A DNA stretch of 9,831 bases from Haloquadratum sp. J07HQX50 (GTDB taxonomy: Archaea; Halobacteriota; Halobacteria; Halobacteriales; Haloferacaceae), in contig KE356562.1 of NCBI GenBank assembly GCA_000416005.1, positions 1,041,302 through 1,051,132 of the forward strand, written 5' to 3'. The notes below the pieces were generated by a model that was not told the origin of the DNA, ran no database searches, and was given only the letters and a program-made list of their open reading frames with translations. A program made the translations under genes and the position numbers. Numbering within the stretch: position 1 is the first letter of the stretch; every line of letters starts with the position of its first letter. This document shows positions 6,207 to 9,831 of this stretch, piece after piece.

Positions 6207-7163
6207 ATGACGACACTCGGGACTGCGAGTGCGGCGCCCGGGGAAATCGCGGTTGGGCGTCTTGAGATAGGGGAAACCCGAGACGGTTCACCGTATGGTC
6301 TTCCTTGCGCCGTCGTTGAAGGGGCACATAGTGGCAAAACCCTCTATGTTCAGGCGGCATCAGATGGTGATGAACTAAACGGAGTCGGTGTAATCAATCA
6401 ATTAGTCCCACAGTTGGATGCAAAACAAATCTCAGGGACGATTCTGATTGTTGGAATAGTCAATTATCACGCGTTTCAGGTGGCACAACACAGGAATCCG
6501 ATCGATGACACCAAAATGAATCGGGCATATCCAGGTGATGATACCGGAACTTCCTCCGAAAGAATTGCTGCAGCGACCTTTGAAATTGCCAAGCGTGCTG
6601 ACATCATTTTAGATCTTCATCAAGGGTCAACCTCACAGATGATTGACGAGGTGCGGGTTCGTTGTGGTCGGCGTCACCGACTCCACAAAGAGTGTCTTCA
6701 ATTGGCGAAGGCGTTCGACTGTGGCTATATTTTTGATCAAAAGGGTCCAGATGGACAGTTGGCACGGTTAGGCCCTGATGAGGGAATCCCAACGATCGAT
6801 CCTGAATTGGGAGGCAGTGTCGGGTGGGATCAAGAGAGTATCGCAATTGGTGTGCGGGGTGTGAATAATGTACTACGAGCATACGACTTCCTCTCTGGAA
6901 GTGTCTCGCTCACGCAACAGACACGAGCACGTGGGTTCAATCAATATGGGTCACCAGTTGGTGGACTCATCAACTACAATGTTGAGCTGGGTGGTGAGGT
7001 GTCAAGCGGTAGTATTCTATTTGAAGTAACAGACGTGTTTGGCGAATCAAAAGCCCGAATTACGGCCGAAAATGATGGCATTTTTTGGCGGTCACGACGC
7101 CTTCCACAGGTCGCGACAGGTGAATATGTCTGCTCAGTCGCTACACAAGTCGATACTTACTAA
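6207..7163 (+). CDS. Succinylglutamate desuccinylase/aspartoacylase-like protein (AstE/AspA, M14-type fold)
   Basis: Zinc-dependent amidohydrolases of this family remove acyl groups from N-acyl amino acids. The 318 residues show the family motifs: QAASDGDELNG (50-59), RNPID (96-100), MNRAYPG (104-110) with the substrate-binding Asn-Arg pair, DLHQGS with H138, and PELGG with the likely catalytic E200. After about 245 comes a beta-rich C-terminal domain (GGLINYNVELGGEVSSGSIL) of the usual kind. The normal metal site is HGxE plus a distal His; here the first His is replaced by D53, while E56 and H138 remain. This may alter the metal or the activity, or be a subfamily trait. The threonine synthase-like gene follows after 23 bp, so co-transcription is likely and an amino-acid-related substrate plausible. 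The true substrate is unknown. ATG 6207 is the first reasonable start. Confidence 0.85.
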   Translation: MTTLGTASAAPGEIAVGRLEIGETRDGSPYGLPCAVVEGAHSGKTLYVQAASDGDELNGVGVINQLVPQLDAKQISGTILIVGIVNYHAFQVAQHRNPIDDTKMNRAYPGDDTGTSSERIAAATFEIAKRADIILDLHQGSTSQMIDEVRVRCGRRHRLHKECLQLAKAFDCGYIFDQKGPDGQLARLGPDEGIPTIDPELGGSVGWDQESIAIGVRGVNNVLRAYDFLSGSVSLTQQTRARGFNQYGSPVGGLINYNVELGGEVSSGSILFEVTDVFGESKARITAENDGIFWRSRRLPQVATGEYVCSVATQVDTY

Positions 7164-7186
7164 TCTGATCTAATCTAAGACTGTTG

Positions 7187-8281
7187 ATGCTTACTGACTC
7201 ACTCATTCTTTGGTGTCCGGCTTGTGAACAGCGATACACTTCCAGATGGGCTTGGCGGTGTGGCTGTGGCCATCCACTTGAATTTGAGAACGCACCATTA
7301 GCCTCAGGTAGTCCACCTACACCATCTGCTCCATCCTCACTATGGGCATTTCAGTCGTTATTGCCGGTGACTCAGGCAGTTTCACTGGGTGCAGGAATGA
7401 CGCCGTTGGTTAATGCACCCAAATGGGATGCACGCTTCAAACTGGAGTATATCTCACCGACGGGGTCATTCAAAGACCGTGGCGCGGCCACGACAATCGC
7501 CGTGGCAGCTGAGCTTGGTATTGAGACATTGGTTGAGGACTCCTCTGGGAACGCGGGAACCGCGATTGCTACATATGCGGCCGCTGCTGGGATTGATGCA
7601 AAAATATATGTCCCGAGTGGAATCAAAGCTGGGAAACGCCGTGCAATTGAGCAGACTGGGGCGACCATCTGTGCAATCGAAGGTGAGCGTGTCGATGCCA
7701 CTGAAGCATGTCTCAGCGCAGTCGAACAGGGTGAGGGGTGGTATGGATCACATGCATGGAATCCTGCATTCTTTGCTGGAACGGCGACATTCGCCTATGA
7801 AGTATGTCTCCAACGCGAATGGACTGCGCCCGATGCGGTTGTCCTTCCCGTTGGTCATGGAACCCTGTTCTTAGGCGCATATCGGGGGTTTTCCCGACTC
7901 AGGGCCGGTGGATGGATTGATTCGCTTCCTCAACTATTCGCTGCACAGGCAAGTGGCTATGCCCCAGTCGTCGAGTCGAATAGAACCGTTTCTCAACAGC
8001 CGAACGGACTCGCCGATGGAATTCATATTCGTAATCCACCTCGCGGCCATCAGATATCCGCTGCAATTGATGACACCGGCGGTAGTGCCATCGCAATCAC
8101 TGAGGAAGCACTCACTGAGAGTCTAGACCAACTCCACACTGCTGGGTTCTATACCGAACCGACGTGCGCTGTTGCCCCTGCAGCCCTCAGACAACTCCGC
8201 GCGTCCGGAGCGATTGAATCAGATGCTGATGTTGTCGTCCCTCTCACTGGAAGCGGGCATCACGTCGAGATGCCGTCATAG
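7187..8281 (+). CDS. thrC: Threonine synthase-like PLP enzyme
   Basis: Fold-type II PLP enzyme; threonine synthase converts O-phosphohomoserine to threonine. It has 364 residues from ATG 7187. TTG three bases earlier is in frame but a poorer start. An N-terminal zinc ribbon has C10, C13, C25 and C27 (CPAC and CGC), as in archaeal threonine synthases. The PLP lysine is K96 in SPTGSFKDRGA, followed by the Ser/Asn loop DSSGNAGTA (118-126) and a C-terminal PLTGSG. Two motifs differ from standard ThrC: the glycine loop is VGHGTLFLG instead of a VGxGG form, and the end reads TGSGHH rather than the usual TGxGLK. It could therefore be a paralogue with another substrate, such as a cysteate synthase-like enzyme; plain threonine synthase is the best guess. 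The end overlaps the convergent methyltransferase gene by 6 bp. Confidence 0.85.
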   Translation: MLTDSLILWCPACEQRYTSRWAWRCGCGHPLEFENAPLASGSPPTPSAPSSLWAFQSLLPVTQAVSLGAGMTPLVNAPKWDARFKLEYISPTGSFKDRGAATTIAVAAELGIETLVEDSSGNAGTAIATYAAAAGIDAKIYVPSGIKAGKRRAIEQTGATICAIEGERVDATEACLSAVEQGEGWYGSHAWNPAFFAGTATFAYEVCLQREWTAPDAVVLPVGHGTLFLGAYRGFSRLRAGGWIDSLPQLFAAQASGYAPVVESNRTVSQQPNGLADGIHIRNPPRGHQISAAIDDTGGSAIAITEEALTESLDQLHTAGFYTEPTCAVAPAALRQLRASGAIESDADVVVPLTGSGHHVEMPS

Positions 8282-9055
8282 CTGGTTTTCCCAGTCAATC
8301 CACTCGTGCTCCCAACCGGTTTTGGCAAAGTATCCGTTATCACGATATTCAGCGTCCTCACGGCGGGTCCGATTTCGAGGAGGACCGCTTCCGAGTTCAC
8401 CCTCAACCAGTAATGGATTAAATGCGACTGGCCCGAACTCATCGACAGTGTTTCCTTTGTGGTCGACTGCTGTGAGTGTCTGTTTGGGCCCACCTAAAGG
8501 AAGAACCAATCGTCCCTCAGTCCGTAACTGCTCGAGTAAAGCACGTGGGGGGTCGACTGCAGCAGCCTCAACCAAAATACGGTCATATGGCGCGTATTCT
8601 GCAAATCCCTGTGCACCGTCACGTGCATCAACTAAGACGCTGTCATGGCCTGTCGTTGATAGATTCTTCCGAGCCTCATAGACAACCTCCCGATCGATAT
8701 CAACGGCATGCACACTTCGACCGCCGACCAGTTCAGCAATAATAGCGGCCGTGTATCCGACTCCTGCACCAACAATAAGTACCGATGTGATTGTTGAGTC
8801 GACAGTCTTGCCACTGGTATCATGCTGTTGGGTTTGGGGCGAGGGGTTTAGATTCAATGCACTCACCAGCCGAGCAACTAAACTCGGTGCCAAGACTCGC
8901 GTTCCGATAGCCTCTGAGTCGCGGTCGGTATGACCGATATCAGCGACAAATGGTTCACGTTCAACCGTCCGCATGGCCAGCGCAACTGCATCATCGACAT
9001 TGACTTTTGTCTTGATGCTATCAACCATATCCTCTCGCAGCGCCGCTGGATCCAT
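8276..9055 (-). CDS. pcm: Protein-L-isoaspartate O-methyltransferase family, divergent haloarchaeal form
   Basis: The PCMT family methylates isoaspartyl residues with S-adenosylmethionine to start repair of aged proteins; cytoplasmic. The 259 residues contain motif I SVLIVGAGVGYTAAIIAELVG split across 91-111, the acidic strand HAVDID (116-121), LVDARDG (141-147), YDRILVEAAA (157-166) and LEQLRTEGRLVLPLG (174-188). The segment that normally carries the SxPHM substrate motif reads GTRVLAPSLVARLV (51-64), so Pro is kept but His-Met is not. A polar linker at about 69-90 precedes the SAM domain. The C-terminal tail (222-259) is acidic and aromatic. I recall similar GTRVLAP forms in a second haloarchaeal Pcm paralogue. 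The SAM fold is certain; true isoaspartate repair is less so. The start at 9055 (MDPAALREDMVDS) is the typical one. Confidence 0.87.
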   Translation of the reverse strand: MDPAALREDMVDSIKTKVNVDDAVALAMRTVEREPFVADIGHTDRDSEAIGTRVLAPSLVARLVSALNLNPSPQTQQHDTSGKTVDSTITSVLIVGAGVGYTAAIIAELVGGRSVHAVDIDREVVYEARKNLSTTGHDSVLVDARDGAQGFAEYAPYDRILVEAAAVDPPRALLEQLRTEGRLVLPLGGPKQTLTAVDHKGNTVDEFGPVAFNPLLVEGELGSGPPRNRTRREDAEYRDNGYFAKTGWEHEWIDWENQL

Positions 9056-9173
9056 ATATCTAATATCCGGTATGCGTCCTATTCAACGCCTCGCTTGGAG
9101 AAATGCACCCGTGGACTTCAATTGCCGATATCCATGGGAGGTCTGGATGCATTGATAGATAGTGTGGTCCATG

Positions 9174-9831
9174 TTACCATGCTGACCATGCTGATGTGAT
9201 CTGGTCGGTTCCATATAGACGCTTGACATCCTTTGCATAGACCATATCACCTGCATGGTCGAATGTGCCGTGTCGGTACTCCGGTGCGTCTGGGCGGACT
9301 TGTATGGCATTCACCTCGAACGTCTCGTCTCCGAACTCCTCTGTCTCTCCAACGACAAACTCGTGATCACCAGGCACGTTCAGCGTGATGCTACGTGAGC
9401 TATCACGTGAGCCGTTGTTGTCCTGTGGGTTGACTGTGACGTTGACGGTTACATTATCCACTGCACGGGTCCATAGGGTTTCAATTTGCTCAATCGGTGC
9501 AGTTGTAGTGCGCTGCTCGGGGCCGATTTCGATTCCCGTAATACGGACTAACATCAGCGCCTCTTCACTATCGACGATAAATTCCTCACCCTCAGTGACC
9601 CGCTCGTCCGGAGAAATATCCACTGTCGTCGCAAAGGATTCGCCATTCTGTGAGATGATAACGTCCTGTATGACTGTCTCAGTGTCTGGTTGGTCTACCT
9701 TGTGAACGTGTTCACACTCCATACAACGAACTGTCAGCTGACCACCGCCTGCAGAGAGTCGCTCGTGAATTGTCGAGTCCGCCGGTGAGCACACCGGGCA
9801 GGCCACCGGAATCTGTTTTTCTGAGATACTC
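9174..9831 (-). CDS. HVO_0476-type zinc-ribbon protein, 5' end beyond window
   Basis: At least 218 residues. An N-terminal zinc ribbon has CPVC followed 22 residues later by CMEC (VACPVCSP, then LTVRCMECEHVHKV). After it come acidic, beta-rich segments (TEGEEFIVDSEEALMLVRITGIEIG and VGETEEFGDETFEVNAIQVRP) and VYAKDVKRLYG near the end. The layout matches the haloarchaeal HVO_0476 family zinc-finger protein, whose biochemical role I do not know. A GTG at 9806 is a possible start, but the frame stays open to base 9831 (SISEKQIPVACPVC), and family members usually have several residues before VACPxC, so the real start is probably outside the window. It lies 118 bp upstream of the pcm-like gene on the same strand, possibly co-transcribed. 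The last residues SAWSAW come from a 9-bp tandem duplication. Confidence 0.83.
   Translation of the reverse strand, partial: SISEKQIPVACPVCSPADSTIHERLSAGGGQLTVRCMECEHVHKVDQPDTETVIQDVIISQNGESFATTVDISPDERVTEGEEFIVDSEEALMLVRITGIEIGPEQRTTTAPIEQIETLWTRAVDNVTVNVTVNPQDNNGSRDSSRSITLNVPGDHEFVVGETEEFGDETFEVNAIQVRPDAPEYRHGTFDHAGDMVYAKDVKRLYGTDQITSAWSAW
9176..9193. repeat. Two tandem copies of a 9-bp unit
   Basis: ACCATGCTG is repeated exactly twice, next to the stop codon of the zinc-ribbon gene. On the coding strand it gives SAW-SAW just before the stop. It looks like a recent slippage duplication. Confidence 0.8.

Noticed and set aside
7184..7186. TTG as start of the threonine synthase-like gene
   Set aside because: An ATG follows immediately in frame at 7187 and is the better initiation codon.
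8172..8681. 169-codon plus-strand open frame
   Set aside because: Shadow of the pcm-like and threonine synthase-like genes; composition is not halophilic.
9804..9806. GTG as the certain start of the zinc-ribbon protein
   Set aside because: The frame is open to the window edge and the upstream residues (QIPVACPVC) fit the family N-terminus, so the start is more likely beyond 9831.
1..9831. tRNA, rRNA or a new defence system
   Set aside because: No cloverleaf or T-arm signature or rRNA stretch was seen by eye, and all intact genes belong to metabolic, regulatory or unknown families without nuclease, NTPase or toxin motifs.

Overview
The window looks like chromosome from a halophilic archaeon (class Halobacteria). 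The proteins are rich in Asp and Glu and poor in Lys, start codons follow their TATA-like boxes at leaderless spacing, and several families are typical of haloarchaea: an archaeal-type threonine synthase, a PhoU/TrkA-C protein, a divergent Pcm and the HVO_0476-type zinc-ribbon protein. Base composition is moderate rather than very GC-rich. With the dense debris of IS200/IS605-type elements this points to Haloquadratum or a close relative; that assignment is inference.

Layout. Positions 1-623 (minus) hold the N-terminal half of threonine ammonia-lyase (ilvA), cut by the window edge. About 2.1 kb of insertion-sequence debris follows (roughly 660-2760): a tnpB pseudogene on the minus strand (926-2040) with many frameshifts and stops, then a gene-free stretch with plus-strand right-end-like sequences and a chain of tight hairpins that could be a leftover omega-RNA scaffold. 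Three successive inverted repeats (2766-2934) lie between this debris and the 3' end of citrate synthase.

The conserved core starts with citrate synthase (2942-4075, minus), divergent across about 100 bp from a 406-residue protein with two PhoU-like/TrkA-C repeats (4178-5398, plus). That gene converges on a 91-residue two-helix membrane protein (5406-5681, minus). A second gene-poor gap (5682-6206) holds another decayed IS right end, minus orientation, and two hairpins.

Next is a plus-strand pair 23 bp apart: a succinylglutamate desuccinylase/aspartoacylase-like protein with Asp where the first zinc-binding His normally sits, and a threonine synthase-like PLP enzyme. Its 3' end overlaps by 6 bp the convergent gene for a divergent protein-L-isoaspartate methyltransferase (minus). 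The HVO_0476-type zinc-ribbon protein (minus) runs off the right edge.

Functionally this is mostly housekeeping: TCA cycle entry, threonine/isoleucine metabolism (ThrC-like makes threonine, IlvA deaminates it), ion or ligand sensing and possibly protein repair, interrupted by transposon debris. I found no intact novel defence or mobile system. The most distinctive items are the possible orphan omega-RNA, the stacked inverted repeats beside citrate synthase and the altered metal site of the deacylase-like protein.
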